A DNA stretch of 64,000 nucleotides from Thalassobacillus cyri (GCF_900107755.1 NZ_FNQR01000008.1:62001-126000); one strand, 5' to 3'. Counted from the first letter of the stretch, positions 35,094-45,689 are shown. Notes: a model not told the origin generated them from the letters alone. Numbers and translations: made by a program.

Positions 35094-36170
35094 ATGAAAA
35101 AATTGTTTTCCGTTTTAATGGTGGTCATGATTTCAGCTGTATTAGCTGCGTGTGGCAGTCAATCCTCAGGTGATGGATCATCAGATCAAAGTGCCAAAGC
35201 TAATGGTGCCGCTTCAGAAGCCAAGATTCCAGATAGAATTCGAGTTGTGATTGGTTCCTCATCGACAGGCGGAGATACATACCAAAACTCCGACGCAGTC
35301 AGTAGATATTTAGAAGAAAGTTTAGGAACTAATATGAAGGTTGACGCTATCGGTGCCGTCCAGGCTTTCAGTGAGCTGGATAGAGCAGATGATGATGGAA
35401 ATACGATTATGTTTTTTCACGACATGGCGTATTTAGGAGTTGAGTATGGAAGTATTAACGAGAAAAATGCATTAGAAAATTGGAAAATAGGTCCTGTTGT
35501 TTCGACAAACCCGGGAAATGCTTTTCTGGCGAGTGGAGATGCGCCTTATGACACAATGGCTGAATCTGCTGAATGGTTAAAGAATAATCCTGATGAGACC
35601 ATTACTGTCGCTATTGAAGCTGGTGGTGTATCCGAAATCTCCTTTGATGGCTACTTTTTATGGGTGAAGGAAAAATACGGAGAAGAAGTTGCTGATCGAA
35701 TAAAGGTTTACCCGACAGGCTCCCAAGAGGATAAGAACCAGGCATTATGGGATGGAAATGCAGATATTATCAATGGCTCCATTGGTGGTAATAACGAATA
35801 TACAAAAGAAGGCGTAGAATCGAAAATCAAAATGAAATTCCTTGGAATTACAGCTGGAAAGCGCGTGGAAGGATATGACATACCTACATTCGCAGAACAA
35901 GGTATTGAAGTAAATGGCAAGGAGTTCGTTTTTGATAAGGAATTCTTCTTCCTTCTGCCAAAGGATATTGATCCAAACTTTGCCAAAGCATTGGATGAAG
36001 CTGTAGCACAAGTAGTAGAAAATGAGGACTATACAAGTGACCTGGCGAAAAATGCCTATATCCCGAGCTATATTTCAGCGGATGAAGCAGAGGATTATCT
36101 GTTGGAAAAAAGAGCAACGTTCCAAAATATTATTAAAAATGCACCGACTGTCGATGAACTCACCGAGTAA
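35094..36170 (+). CDS. TctC-type substrate-binding lipoprotein of a tripartite tricarboxylate transporter
   Basis: An extracytoplasmic binding protein of 358 residues: signal peptide with lipobox LAAC (Cys near residue 20), a Ser/Gly-rich linker, then the two-lobed TctC (Bug-like) domain beginning near IRVVIGSSSTGG. It is the first of three TTT genes (C, B, A). Its placement between semialdehyde dehydrogenase and glucarate dehydratase suggests hexarate as ligand, which is inference. Bug-type proteins usually bind carboxylates. Confidence 0.87.
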   Translation: MKKLFSVLMVVMISAVLAACGSQSSGDGSSDQSAKANGAASEAKIPDRIRVVIGSSSTGGDTYQNSDAVSRYLEESLGTNMKVDAIGAVQAFSELDRADDDGNTIMFFHDMAYLGVEYGSINEKNALENWKIGPVVSTNPGNAFLASGDAPYDTMAESAEWLKNNPDETITVAIEAGGVSEISFDGYFLWVKEKYGEEVADRIKVYPTGSQEDKNQALWDGNADIINGSIGGNNEYTKEGVESKIKMKFLGITAGKRVEGYDIPTFAEQGIEVNGKEFVFDKEFFFLLPKDIDPNFAKALDEAVAQVVENEDYTSDLAKNAYIPSYISADEAEDYLLEKRATFQNIIKNAPTVDELTE

Positions 36171-36252
36171 ACAAAATAAACCTTTATATGAGGTTGTCTG
36201 GCTTCCCTGACAGACAACCTCAAACTTTCACTATTAGGAAGAAGGTGAAATT

Positions 36253-36657
36253 GTGAATGATTTTCTTACCCTTGAATTTAAGTTTAGTGAATCCCATACT
36301 GTTTTTCCGAAAATAGTTTTATCCATTCTTGTAATGTTATTGATTCTTATTGTGATTAATCAGGTGATCCAGCGTTATAAGGATGGAAAACTAACAGACT
36401 TTAACTTTAAATTCTTCACTGGCAATTATGACAAACTAAAATTCTACGGAACGGTTGCCCTACTGATCGGATATGGATTAACGTTAGAACTTTTAGGTTT
36501 CCTGCTATCCAGCATCCTGTTTATGTTCCTGATCATGCTGCTGTATATAGGAAATTTAAAAAGAAAAGCGATTCTTCTTTCTCTCGCTAATTCCATCCTG
36601 ACATCTTTTATTATTTGGTTTGTATTCGGTCAAATGTTTGACATCACTTTACCTTAA
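36253..36657 (+). CDS. TctB-type small membrane subunit
   Basis: A protein of 134 residues with four predicted spans (about 17-37, 70-90, 90-110 and 112-132), the size and topology of TctB. A GTG start at 36253 follows AGAAGGTG. TctB is required with TctA for sodium-coupled carboxylate uptake. Sequence conservation in this family is low; the call leans on its place between TctC and TctA. Confidence 0.82.
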   Translation: MNDFLTLEFKFSESHTVFPKIVLSILVMLLILIVINQVIQRYKDGKLTDFNFKFFTGNYDKLKFYGTVALLIGYGLTLELLGFLLSSILFMFLIMLLYIGNLKRKAILLSLANSILTSFIIWFVFGQMFDITLP

Positions 36658-36671
36658 GGAGGGAGGTATGT

Positions 36672-38186
36672 ATGGATATATTTTCAATATTAACCCCGCT
36701 GTCGATTGTTTTAGTATTTACAGGAGTTTTCATGGGAATTATTTTCGGTGCAATACCCGGGATGACGGCTACGATGGCCATTGCCCTCTTTTTGCCTCTT
36801 ACCTATGCACTGGACATGGTGGAAGCAATTGCCTTATTGATAGGCTTATATGTTGGAGGAATTAGCGGTGGATTAGTACCTGCGATGCTTTTAAACATTC
36901 CTGGCACCCCTTCTTCACTCTGTACTACCTTCGATGGGTACCCGATGACACAAAAAGGTCAGGGCGAAAAGGCTTTGAAAATCGGAATTACGGCATCCAT
37001 CATTGGCGGTTTTTTCAGCTTAACGATCCTGTACTTTTTTGCCCCCATTCTTGCTTCGATAGCTATCGAATTTTCATCGGTTGAAAAATTCCTGGTGATT
37101 CTCTTTGCCTTGACTGTTATTGCTTCCATCTCGAAGGGAAGCTTGCTTGGCGGGGTTTTTAGCGGAGTTTTAGGAGTGTACTTAAGCCTGATCGGTATGT
37201 TTCCTGATAATAATACATTACGACTTGTGCCACCAGTATTAGAGGAGCAACTGTATTATGGTTTTGCGCTTCTGCCTGTACTAATCGGTTTATTTGCGAT
37301 TGCTCAAATAATGCAAGAAGCGGAAGAGGGGATGAAGCCAGCTGCCCATCAAAACATTAATTTGAGTAAGAATAAAAAGAATAAATTTTCACTTAGAATA
37401 TTCAATGGTCAAATCATCAATACAATCAGATCATCAGTAATTGGTACGTTTATAGGGATGCTTCCAGGGGTTGGAGGTAGTGCGGCTTCTATTACCGCAT
37501 ACTCTCAAACAAAAAATTTCTCAAAAAACCCTGAAAAATTGGGGACAGGGGAACCAGAGGGAATCATTTCTAGTGAATCTGCAAACAACGGATTGATTGG
37601 AGGCGCACTTATACCGTTACTGTCATTAGGTATACCAGGTGATAGTACAACAGCTGTATTGATTGGTGCCTTTTTATTACAGGGTATTCAGGTGGGTCCA
37701 TTATTCATCACAACCAATCCGGAATTGTGGAGCGGCATTGTCTCTACCCTTATTATTGCAAACATTCTTATGTTCCTGCTGATGTTTTTCTCGATTAGAT
37801 ATATGGCAAAAATCGTCTATATCCCGAAGTATACGATCTATCCAATCATCATTGTCATGTGTGTGGTTGGTTCTTATGCGATTAACAACGGGGTGATGTT
37901 TGATGTATGGACACTCTTATTGTTTGGTGCTTTAGGCTATGTGTTTATGAAAATCGGCATTCAACTTGCCCCATTTTTGATCGGCTTCATCTTAGGAAAA
38001 CAGGCGGAAAAATATTTTATTGATAGTCTGAAAGGCAGTGATGGATCTTTAACCGTTTTCTTCACCAATGGTCCTATTACCATAATCTTATGGCTGATGA
38101 TTATCGGTTCTATTGCCTTTGCAATCTACGATAATTACCGAACGAAAAAGACTGCGCAAGAGGAGACAATCACAAAGGTATCGTAG
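36672..38186 (+). CDS. TctA-type large membrane transporter subunit
   Basis: The 504-residue channel-forming subunit with about 11-12 spans. The two conserved TctA motifs are GAIPGMTATMAIALFLPLTY (about 25-45) and GMLPGVGGSAASITAY (about 260-275); LLSLGIPGDSTTAVLIGAFLLQGIQVGP is also typical. AAGGAGGGAGG precedes ATG 36672. Completes the TTT importer placed inside the hexarate pathway. Confidence 0.93.
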   Translation: MDIFSILTPLSIVLVFTGVFMGIIFGAIPGMTATMAIALFLPLTYALDMVEAIALLIGLYVGGISGGLVPAMLLNIPGTPSSLCTTFDGYPMTQKGQGEKALKIGITASIIGGFFSLTILYFFAPILASIAIEFSSVEKFLVILFALTVIASISKGSLLGGVFSGVLGVYLSLIGMFPDNNTLRLVPPVLEEQLYYGFALLPVLIGLFAIAQIMQEAEEGMKPAAHQNINLSKNKKNKFSLRIFNGQIINTIRSSVIGTFIGMLPGVGGSAASITAYSQTKNFSKNPEKLGTGEPEGIISSESANNGLIGGALIPLLSLGIPGDSTTAVLIGAFLLQGIQVGPLFITTNPELWSGIVSTLIIANILMFLLMFFSIRYMAKIVYIPKYTIYPIIIVMCVVGSYAINNGVMFDVWTLLLFGALGYVFMKIGIQLAPFLIGFILGKQAEKYFIDSLKGSDGSLTVFFTNGPITIILWLMIIGSIAFAIYDNYRTKKTAQEETITKVS

Positions 38187-38252
38187 TTTTTAAAATTTCC
38201 ATCTCTTAAAATATGACAGATTTTAAACTTTAAACAATAAGGAGTTATGAAA

Positions 38253-39599
38253 ATGGCGGTTATGACTAAGAAACAAACAACCCCGACGATTGTGGAAATG
38301 TCAGTGATTCCAGTTGCCGGCTATGATAGCATGCTATTGAATTTAAGTGGAGCACATGGACCTTATTTTACAAGAAACATAGTTATTCTTAAGGATAGCA
38401 GCGGAAATCAGGGGATTGGAGAAGTTCCAGGTGGCGAAAGGATACGTACCACCTTAGAGGATTCAAAATCGTTGTTAATCGGTAATTCAATAGGAAACTA
38501 TAACAAAATACTTAATAAGATTAAAAAGACTTTCGCACATCGGGATGCTTCCGGCCGTGGTAATCAAACATTCGATTTGCGAGTAATGATTCATGCGGTA
38601 ACCGCATTAGAAGCTGCCCTGCTAGATTTGCTGGGAAAACATCTAGAAGTTCCGGTAGCATCCCTGCTGGGGGAAGGCCAGCAGCGGGATGAAGTAGAAA
38701 TGCTTGGCTATTTATTTTACATTGGAGATCGCTCCAAAACGGATTTGCCTTATATAAGCGAGAGTCATTCCGACTCGGAATGGTTCAGGCTGCGTCGTGA
38801 AAAGGCTTTAACACCTGAAGCGATTGTCAGATTAGCTGAAGCAGCAAAGGAACGTTATGGTTTTAACGACTTTAAATTAAAAGGCGGTGTTCTCCGTGGT
38901 GAGGAAGAAATGGAAGCTGTTACTGCACTGGCAGACCGTTTCCCAGAGGCACGTATTACGTTGGACCCGAATGGTGGATGGAGTTTAAATGATGCCATTG
39001 AACTTTGCAAAGATAAGCATGATGTGCTGGCTTATGCAGAGGATCCTTGCGGGGCTGAAGAGGGGTTCTCTGCTCGTGAAATAATGGCAGAATTTCGTCG
39101 TGAGACAAACCTGCCTACAGCAACGAATATGATCGCAACAGATTGGCGCCAATTAGGGCATGCTTTACAATTGAATGCTGTCGATATTCCGCTCGCTGAT
39201 CCACATTTTTGGACCATGCAAGGCTCTGTTCGTGTAGCTCAAATTTGTCATGAGTGGGGAAGGACATGGGGTTCCCATTCCAATAATCACTTTGATGTTT
39301 CTTTAGCTATGTTTACACACGTGGCAGCAGCTGCACCAGGAAATATTACCGCTATCGATACGCACTGGATTTGGCAGGATGGCCAGAATTTAACGACCAA
39401 CTCTTTGCAAATCAGAGACGGAAAAGTCAAAGTGCCAGATCAACCGGGACTTGGTGTGGAAATTGATTGGGACAAAATAGAAAAAGCACATACCCTCTAT
39501 AAAGAGGCTGGAGTTGGTACTCGTGATGATTCTATTGCTATGCAGTATTTAATTCCAGGGTGGAAATTTGATAATAAAAAGCCATGTATGGTGAGGTGA
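38253..39599 (+). CDS. gudD: Glucarate dehydratase
   Basis: An enolase-superfamily enzyme of 448 residues that dehydrates D-glucarate to 5-keto-4-deoxyglucarate. The N-terminal substrate lid contains [13 protein letters not shown]. The barrel carries FKLKGG (K-x-K general base), LDPNGGWS and AEDPCG metal ligands, TNMIATDW and the His-containing [14 protein letters not shown] 38253 is preferred to ATG 38247 because AAGGAG ends at 38244, leaving 8 nt instead of 2. The product feeds KDG dehydratase upstream. Confidence 0.93.
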   Translation: MAVMTKKQTTPTIVEMSVIPVAGYDSMLLNLSGAHGPYFTRNIVILKDSSGNQGIGEVPGGERIRTTLEDSKSLLIGNSIGNYNKILNKIKKTFAHRDASGRGNQTFDLRVMIHAVTALEAALLDLLGKHLEVPVASLLGEGQQRDEVEMLGYLFYIGDRSKTDLPYISESHSDSEWFRLRREKALTPEAIVRLAEAAKERYGFNDFKLKGGVLRGEEEMEAVTALADRFPEARITLDPNGGWSLNDAIELCKDKHDVLAYAEDPCGAEEGFSAREIMAEFRRETNLPTATNMIATDWRQLGHALQLNAVDIPLADPHFWTMQGSVRVAQICHEWGRTWGSHSNNHFDVSLAMFTHVAAAAPGNITAIDTHWIWQDGQNLTTNSLQIRDGKVKVPDQPGLGVEIDWDKIEKAHTLYKEAGVGTRDDSIAMQYLIPGWKFDNKKPCMVR

Positions 39600-39659
39600 C
39601 GAATGTGCTTGCTTTTTATTAGGTAATGGAAAGATCATCAATGATAAGGAGGAATGAGT

Positions 39660-40724
39660 TTGAATGTAAGCAGCGAACATTTAAGGGATTTTGTTTATGA
39701 TATTTTTAAAACCGCAGGCTTATCTGATGAAGACAGTTATACAGTTGCAGATAGTTTGGTAGCGGCAAATTTGCGCGGAGTTGATTCCCATGGTGTCACT
39801 CGTGTACCCATTTATATGAAACGATTAAAGGAAGGAGCTATAAATCCAACACCAGATATAAAAATCATGCAGGAAAGTGATGGAGTATTATTAGTTGATG
39901 GTGACGATGGAATGGGGCAAATTGTAAGTCGTGAAGCTATGAGGTTAGGAATTGCAAAGGCAAAGAAAAGCGGAGGAGTTCATATAGGCGTAACCCGATC
40001 CTCTCATTTTGGTGCAGGAGCCTATTTTGTAAAACGTGGAGTAGAAGAGGATTTGATTACCTTTGCAATGTCTAACGCTCCTTCAACTATGGCTCCATGG
40101 GGCGGTATTCAGCCATACTTTGGCACAAACCCATATGCTTATGGGGTTCCTGCTGGAAGATATGACCCTATTATTTTGGATATGGCTACTAGTGTCGTAG
40201 CACGAGGGAAGATCATCATGGCTGCCCAAAATGGACAGGATATTCCTGAAGGCTGGGCGATTGATCAAAATGGTAAACCAACAACGAATTCACAAGATGC
40301 GTTAGACGGATCCGTTTTACCTTTTGGAGGTCCAAAAGGTTATGGCATTTCGCTTATGATCGATATTATGAGTGGTGTCCTAACGGGAGCAGGATTTGGA
40401 CCGCATATTAATAATATCTATGGAGATTATGATCAGCCTCAAAACGTAGGCCATTTTTTCCAGCTCATAGACGTTCAACAATTTATGCCAGCTCAAATGT
40501 ATAAACAGCGAATCGATCAAATGATTGAGGAAATTAAATCATCTCCTGCAGCAGAAGGCGTTGAGGAGGTGCTCGTTCCAGGTGAAATTGAAAATAGAAC
40601 AGAGAAAACAAGATTAGAAAATGGAATCGATTTAGGTGAAGATGTGTATAAAGGATTAAAACAAGTTGGTAAAGAGTACGGGTTGAATATAGAAGGTTAT
40701 GTAAGCCTTAACAAAACTATCTAA
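39660..40724 (+). CDS. Ldh2/malate-lactate dehydrogenase family oxidoreductase
   Basis: An NAD(P)-dependent 2-hydroxyacid dehydrogenase of the Ldh2 family (354 residues), not related to classical LDH. Family features are GVDSHGVTRVPIYMKRL (His near residue 45), VTRSSHFGAGAYFV (about 117), FGTNPYAYGVP and GGPKGYGISLMID. TTG 39660 is chosen because AAGGAGG (39646-39652) sits 7 nt upstream, while ATG 39654 would have only 1 nt. Its substrate in a hexarate operon is unclear: malate, tartronate-like or uronate-derived 2-ketoacids are possible. Confidence 0.85.
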   Translation: MNVSSEHLRDFVYDIFKTAGLSDEDSYTVADSLVAANLRGVDSHGVTRVPIYMKRLKEGAINPTPDIKIMQESDGVLLVDGDDGMGQIVSREAMRLGIAKAKKSGGVHIGVTRSSHFGAGAYFVKRGVEEDLITFAMSNAPSTMAPWGGIQPYFGTNPYAYGVPAGRYDPIILDMATSVVARGKIIMAAQNGQDIPEGWAIDQNGKPTTNSQDALDGSVLPFGGPKGYGISLMIDIMSGVLTGAGFGPHINNIYGDYDQPQNVGHFFQLIDVQQFMPAQMYKQRIDQMIEEIKSSPAAEGVEEVLVPGEIENRTEKTRLENGIDLGEDVYKGLKQVGKEYGLNIEGYVSLNKTI

Positions 40725-40775
40725 GCCCTTCACAAACATAGTAATCCTACTAATTCCAGAGGGGAGAATGTTCAC

Positions 40776-42314
40776 ATGGCATTAAATAAAACTCATGAAG
40801 AAATCCCTCTTTATATAAAGGTTAATGAAAGGGATAACGTTGCTACGATTGTTAATTTTGGGGGATTGGGAGAAGGAACCGTATTTTCTTGTGGATTGGA
40901 ATTATTAGAGTCGATTCCAGAAGGTCACAAAGTTGCGTTAACAGACTTGAAACAGGGAGAAGCGATTGTTCGTTATGGAGAAGTTATTGGCTATGCAGAA
41001 ATTCCAATAAAACAGGGGACATGGGTGAAAGAAAAGTATGTAAATCTGCCTGATCCTCCGCTATTGGATGAACTACCTCTCGCTTCAAAGTCAAAAAAGG
41101 TAACTCCCCCTCTAGAAGGTTATACGTTCCAAGGTTATCGAAATGCTGATGGAAGTGCAGGGATAAAAAACATTCTGGGGATTACAACTAGCGTCCAGTG
41201 TGTAGCTGGAGTTCTTGATTATACGGTCGAAAAAATTAAAAAGGAATTATTACCCGAATTTCCGAATGTCCACGATGTCGTTGCCTTGAACCACACGTAC
41301 GGATGTGGCGTAGCAATCAATGCACCTGAAGCAAAAATCCCGATTCGTACAATACGAAATTTGGCAGCACACCCTAATTTTGGTGGCGAAGTAATGGTTG
41401 TCGGGTTAGGATGTGAGAAACTTTTACCTGAACGGTTAATTCCCACTGATGATGCAGAAGCGAATATTCTCTCGCTTCAGGACCAACAGGGCTTCATAAA
41501 AATGGTAGATTCCATCATGAGTATGGCAAAAGAGCGTTTGGAAAAGTTAAACCAGCGTGAAAGAGAAACTTGTCCAGTTTCTGATTTGGTGATCGGCTTA
41601 CAATGCGGCGGGAGTGATGCATTCTCTGGGGTAACTGCTAATCCAGCAGTAGGCTATGCTGCTGATTTATTAGTACGTGCAGGTGCAACCGTCTTATTTT
41701 CGGAGGTAACAGAAGTTCGGGATGCTGTTCACCTGCTGACACCACGAGCAGTTAATGAGGAAGTTGGCCGTGCATTGATTAATGAAATGAAATGGTATGA
41801 TCGTTATTTACAAATAGGTGAAGCCGATCGCAGTGCAAACCCTTCGCCTGGAAATAAAAAAGGTGGGTTAGTCAATGTAGTTGAAAAATCGCTTGGTTCC
41901 ATCGCTAAATCCGGAAGCAGTCCAATCTCAGGTGTTTTATCACCTGGAGAAAAAGCTAAGGAGAAAGGTCTGATATTTGCTGCTACTCCAGCAAGTGATT
42001 TTGTATGTGGGACATTACAATTGGCATCAGGAATGCATATGCAAATTTTCACTACAGGACGCGGAACACCGTACGGCCTTCAAATGGCTCCTGTAGTAAA
42101 GGTTTCTACTCGAAATTCACTAAAGGACCAGTGGAGTGACTTAATTGATATAAATGCAGGAAAAATAGCAACTGGTGAGGCGACTATAGAAGATGTAGGC
42201 TGGGAATTATTCCATTTTATTTTATATGTTGCCAGTGGGCGTAAGCAAACATGGACTGAACATTGGGGACTTCATAATGACTTGAGCTTGTTCAATCCAG
42301 CGCCAATAACATGA
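40776..42314 (+). CDS. garD: Galactarate dehydratase (GarD/UxaA family)
   Basis: A sugar-acid dehydratase of 512 residues. The N-terminal SAF domain (about 1-90; [21 protein letters not shown]) is followed by the large UxaA/GarD domain with [40 protein letters not shown] and [16 protein letters not shown]. It converts galactarate to 5-keto-4-deoxyglucarate, joining the glucarate route. An altronate dehydratase is an alternative within this superfamily, but the full-length fused form and operon favour GarD. A terminator follows at 42394. Confidence 0.88.
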   Translation: MALNKTHEEIPLYIKVNERDNVATIVNFGGLGEGTVFSCGLELLESIPEGHKVALTDLKQGEAIVRYGEVIGYAEIPIKQGTWVKEKYVNLPDPPLLDELPLASKSKKVTPPLEGYTFQGYRNADGSAGIKNILGITTSVQCVAGVLDYTVEKIKKELLPEFPNVHDVVALNHTYGCGVAINAPEAKIPIRTIRNLAAHPNFGGEVMVVGLGCEKLLPERLIPTDDAEANILSLQDQQGFIKMVDSIMSMAKERLEKLNQRERETCPVSDLVIGLQCGGSDAFSGVTANPAVGYAADLLVRAGATVLFSEVTEVRDAVHLLTPRAVNEEVGRALINEMKWYDRYLQIGEADRSANPSPGNKKGGLVNVVEKSLGSIAKSGSSPISGVLSPGEKAKEKGLIFAATPASDFVCGTLQLASGMHMQIFTTGRGTPYGLQMAPVVKVSTRNSLKDQWSDLIDINAGKIATGEATIEDVGWELFHFILYVASGRKQTWTEHWGLHNDLSLFNPAPIT

Positions 42315-42393
42315 TTTTCTCTTTCATGTACCCACTTGCGCATTAATGATTCTATTCACATTCGTTCTGTGGCTGATTTTGGTTTGATAGATT

Positions 42394-42425
42394 AGGAGTC
42401 CTGTATTTTTAGGGCTTCTTTTTTA
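42394..42425 (+). terminator. Terminator after galactarate dehydratase
   Basis: AGGAGTCCT pairs, with wobbles, with AGGGCTTCT around an 8-nt loop, followed by TTTTTTA. It ends the hexarate operon. The rest of the 320-bp gap 42315-42634 carries palindromic element A and the LacI gene's terminator. Confidence 0.7.
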
Positions 42426-42442
42426 TAGGCGAGAAGAAAACG

Positions 42443-42479
42443 CACCCCAGGTCCTCCAGATTTTGGAGAGCTCCGGGAT
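42443..42479 (-). repeat. Dispersed palindromic element, copy A
   Basis: Read on the minus strand this is ATCCCGGAGCTCTCC, then AAAATCT, then GGAGGACCTGGGGT. It differs from copy B (49727-49762) at only a few positions. The inner TCTCC/GGAGG and outer CCCGG/CTGGGG arms can form a hairpin. Confidence 0.8.
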
Positions 42480-42599
42480 GTAATCGGTTTTATTCCCGGT
42501 CTAGTTTTGGATTATACCAATTATGAAATGATCTATATCAATGATAGGGCCGCGGATAAGATCTTTGATCTGTTACATATTGCTAATATACTTCCCAAA

Positions 42600-42636
42600 C
42601 AAAAAAAGCAGCAAACTATGCTCAGTTTGCTGCTTT
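42600..42636 (-). terminator. Bidirectional-type terminator of the LacI gene
   Basis: AAAGCAGCAAAC (42605-42616) and GTTTGCTGCTTT (42625-42636) form a perfect 12-bp stem with an 8-nt loop. The minus strand continues into a T-run. It overlaps the LacI stop codon. Confidence 0.85.
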
Positions 42637-43636
42637 ATTTACAGCCACATGACTTTCTAGTGATTAAAGATGGTGGCATTTCGATATGTTTTGTGTATTC
42701 AGGGTTATTAATTTTACTTAATAACGCGTCAAATGCAGTCTTACCTATCGTATCAGGCGGTAATATTATATTAGTAACAGGGGGATCTATAATAGGGGCA
42801 GAGGCAAAGTCGCCGAAACCGATTAAAGCAATATCTTCCGGTATTTTCAATGATTGCTCCCTGATTTGATGTATAGTACCAATCGTCATTAAATCATTCT
42901 GTACAAATAAGGCAGTAATATCACTGTGTCGGTTCAGTAGCGATTTAACTGCGGCTGCACCACCATTTACTGTAGCATGTCCTAACTCCAGATAACTTTC
43001 ATCAAATGGAATATTATATTGATCTAATGCAGCTTTGTATCCTTGAATCCGTTCATCGGTAGTAGAGACATTGGCCACTCCGTATATCATCCCGATTTTT
43101 TTGTGCCCATGTTTCAAAAGGTGGATAGTTGCATCATAGCCTGTTTGAAAATTATCACCTGTCACTTTTGGTGCATTTCTAACAATATTGTTATATCGAT
43201 TCACAAGAACCACAGGAAAATTTTCATCTGTAAACCGATTTAAATATTCTATATCATTGGTTGCGGGGGAAAGTATAATGCCGTCTACCATTCTTGAGTG
43301 GAGCAGGTTAATCGTTTCTTCTTCATAATTTTTATCTTCATTTGTATTTACCAATAGCAGGTTATACCCCATCTCACGTGCTCTTTCCTCTACTCCATAC
43401 ACCATTTCTGTAATGAAACTGTCAGGAAAACTGGATACGATCATTCCCGCAGTTTTCGTTTTTTTCTGTCTGAGATTTTTTGCAGTGGAATTCGGAATAT
43501 AATTGTATTTATTAATAATTCTCATTATCTTTTTATATTTATCTTCTGTGATGTTTTTAGTTCCATTAATAACATGGGAAACCGTAGCTACCGATACTTC
43601 TGCCTCTTTGGCAATATCTTTCATCGTCACTTTCAT
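42635..43636 (-). CDS. LacI/GalR-family transcription regulator
   Basis: A regulator of 333 residues: N-terminal LacI helix-turn-helix (TMKDIAKEAEVSVATVSHVINGTKNIT) with hinge NYIPNSTAKNLRQKKT, then a periplasmic-binding-protein-like sensor domain to the C-terminus. ATG 43636 follows GGAGGA. It is divergent from the transketolase operon; a LacI-type palindrome sits between that promoter's -35 and -10 boxes, so repression of that operon is the natural model. Similar sites occur upstream of the TRAP (46557) and TTT (34954) transporter genes. Confidence 0.9.
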   Translation of the reverse strand: MKVTMKDIAKEAEVSVATVSHVINGTKNITEDKYKKIMRIINKYNYIPNSTAKNLRQKKTKTAGMIVSSFPDSFITEMVYGVEERAREMGYNLLLVNTNEDKNYEEETINLLHSRMVDGIILSPATNDIEYLNRFTDENFPVVLVNRYNNIVRNAPKVTGDNFQTGYDATIHLLKHGHKKIGMIYGVANVSTTDERIQGYKAALDQYNIPFDESYLELGHATVNGGAAAVKSLLNRHSDITALFVQNDLMTIGTIHQIREQSLKIPEDIALIGFGDFASAPIIDPPVTNIILPPDTIGKTAFDALLSKINNPEYTKHIEMPPSLITRKSCGCK

Positions 43637-43777
43637 TTTCTGATTCCTCCGGGTAAAACCATTTACTTTTCTCCATAGATAAATTTTATATGATTCCTGA
43701 TTTTATTGCAAATTCACTATTATTCTAAGAAAAAAACTGTGTAAGCAGGCTATTAACAAAAGATTTTGTAATTATTA

Positions 43778-43806
43778 TTGACAGAAAAGCGCTTACATAG
43801 TAATAT
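43778..43806 (+). promoter_or_regulatory. Sigma-A promoter with embedded LacI-type operator
   Basis: TTGACA (43778-43783), 17 bp, TAATAT (43801-43806). The spacer contains AAAAGCGCTTACAT (43785-43798), whose reverse complement TGTAAGCGCTTTT matches the site at 34954. Binding there would block RNA polymerase. Confidence 0.8.
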
Positions 43807-43848
43807 CCTAAACAAGGATGGTAAAACGATTAACTAAGGAGGATTTAC

Positions 43849-44697
43849 ATGGAAAACACAGCAGCTGTTTCTCAGGAAATAATAGATTTGATTAAAGAAA
43901 AGGCGAAAATGTCGCGACTGGAGACGATAAGGTTGATCTCCCTGGCGAAAAGCGGCCACTATGGTTCCTCGTTTTCTAGTTCTGAAATTTTTTCAACACT
44001 TTATTACCACATTATGAAATATGATCCGGAAAGACCTCAATGGAAGAGCAGAGATCGTTTTGTCATGGGAAAAGGGCATTCAGCCGTTGGTATGTACCCT
44101 ATCTTAGCTGATGTTGGATTTTTCCCTAAAGAAGAGCTGGATACATACACCCAGTTAGGAAGCGCCTTTGGAGATCACCCGGATATGAATAAGATAAAGG
44201 GGATTGATTTCAGCTCGGGTTCGATTGGGCATGGACTTTCTGTAGGAGTAGGTATGTCACTGGGTGCCCGTATTGATGGAGAAAAATACAGAACCTATAT
44301 TTTAATGGGTGATGGCGAGCTTCAGGAAGGTCAGGTTTGGGAAGCGGCAATGAGTGCTGCCAATTTCAAGTTAGGTAATTTGGTAGCGATTGTCGATAAC
44401 AACAAAGTAACTGTAGACGGTAACACCGAAGAATTAATGAACATCAATCCAATAAGGGAAAAATGGGAAAGTTTCGGCTGGAATGTTGTAGATGTAGATG
44501 GCCATGATGTTGAAGCATTAGTGGAGGCGTTTGAAAACCTGCCATCTGTAGATTCAGAGCAACCGACAGCAATCATCTGCGACACGGTAGCAGGAAAGGG
44601 CGTTTCCTTTATGGAGCATGGGTATGAATGGCATGTAGCTAATTTGGGTGAAGAAGATATCAAACGCGCCATTGAAGAAATTGAAGGAGGTAACTAA
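43849..44697 (+). CDS. Transketolase, N-terminal (TPP-binding) subunit
   Basis: The first half of a split transketolase, 282 residues, containing the thiamine-diphosphate fold: GHYGSSFSSSEIF, MGKGHSAVGMYP, GSIGHGLSVGVGMSLGARI, and the GDGELQEGQVWEAA...NKVTVDG metal-TPP motif (about 152-180). The partner C-terminal half follows after 2 nt. Split transketolases are often dedicated to one catabolic pathway rather than the pentose phosphate cycle. An AAGGAGG RBS precedes ATG 43849. Confidence 0.92.
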   Translation: MENTAAVSQEIIDLIKEKAKMSRLETIRLISLAKSGHYGSSFSSSEIFSTLYYHIMKYDPERPQWKSRDRFVMGKGHSAVGMYPILADVGFFPKEELDTYTQLGSAFGDHPDMNKIKGIDFSSGSIGHGLSVGVGMSLGARIDGEKYRTYILMGDGELQEGQVWEAAMSAANFKLGNLVAIVDNNKVTVDGNTEELMNINPIREKWESFGWNVVDVDGHDVEALVEAFENLPSVDSEQPTAIICDTVAGKGVSFMEHGYEWHVANLGEEDIKRAIEEIEGGN

Positions 44698-44699
44698 AC

Positions 44700-45689
44700 A
44701 TGAGTACAACCACTTTTCATAAAGATACCTGGGAACTATATAAGAGTCTTGAAATGTCCAAACAGCTAACGGCAGGCGAAACGCTGGCGAGGTTAGGGAA
44801 CGATCATCCGGAAATTGTCGCTATGTCTTCAGATTTGAGTAAGCCGACCCGGCTGTGGGATTTTGGAAAAGAATTTCCAGATCGTTTTTTCAATTTTGGA
44901 TTGGCGGAAAAAAATATGGTAACAGCGGCAGCAGGTCTGGCATCTACTGGGAAAATTCCATTTGTTTCAACCTATGCTTCTTTCCTTGGCGTTCTGGCAG
45001 CTGAAAATATTCGGACAGCCGTTGCTTATCCTAATTTGAATGTGAGGCTGATCGGAACACATACAGGCATTGCGATGGGATTCTACGGTTCGTCTCACCA
45101 TGCCACGGAAGACATTTCGATTACAAGAGCGATGGCAAATATGACAGTCATTTCTCCTGCGGATGGGGTCGCACTTTCAGAAATGGTAGAGGAATCAGTA
45201 AAAACATATGAAGGACCTATCTATTTCCGGGTCAGTCGTGGTCGTGAAGAACCCGTATATGAACGAAAAGAAAATGTTGTACAAAATAAGATTGGAAAAG
45301 CTAACGTCCTGAAGCAAGGTACTGACTTAACTATTATCGCTTGCGGTATCGAAGTCAATGAATCTTTGAAAGCTGCACAGCAATTGGAAGAGCAGGGGAT
45401 CAGTACTCGTGTCATTGATATGCATACCATCAAGCCGATGGATACAGAAGCCGTATTAAACGCTGCAAAAGAAACAGGGGCCATCCTGACTGTGGAAGAA
45501 CATAATGTCCAAGGTGGACTGGGCAGTGCAGTAGCAGAAGTATTGATGGAATCCGGGGTCAGCTGTAAATTTAAGCGTCACGGTTTCTATGATGAATATT
45601 CTTTGATTGGCAAGCCTTATTACTTATATCAGCACTATAAACTTGATGGAAAAGGGATTGCATCTGTAGCAAAAGAATTTCTAGGATAA
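44700..45689 (+). CDS. Transketolase, C-terminal subunit
   Basis: The second half, 329 residues: pyrimidine-binding domain (LSKPTRLWDFGKEFPDRFFNFGLAEKNMVTAAAGLA, with the catalytic Glu in the LAEKNM stretch) and transketolase C-domain (MHTIKPMDTEAVLNAAKETGAILTVEEHNVQGGLG). It is translationally coupled to the N-terminal subunit. Together they make one active enzyme transferring a ketol unit; donor and acceptor are unknown. Confidence 0.92.
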   Translation: MSTTTFHKDTWELYKSLEMSKQLTAGETLARLGNDHPEIVAMSSDLSKPTRLWDFGKEFPDRFFNFGLAEKNMVTAAAGLASTGKIPFVSTYASFLGVLAAENIRTAVAYPNLNVRLIGTHTGIAMGFYGSSHHATEDISITRAMANMTVISPADGVALSEMVEESVKTYEGPIYFRVSRGREEPVYERKENVVQNKIGKANVLKQGTDLTIIACGIEVNESLKAAQQLEEQGISTRVIDMHTIKPMDTEAVLNAAKETGAILTVEEHNVQGGLGSAVAEVLMESGVSCKFKRHGFYDEYSLIGKPYYLYQHYKLDGKGIASVAKEFLG

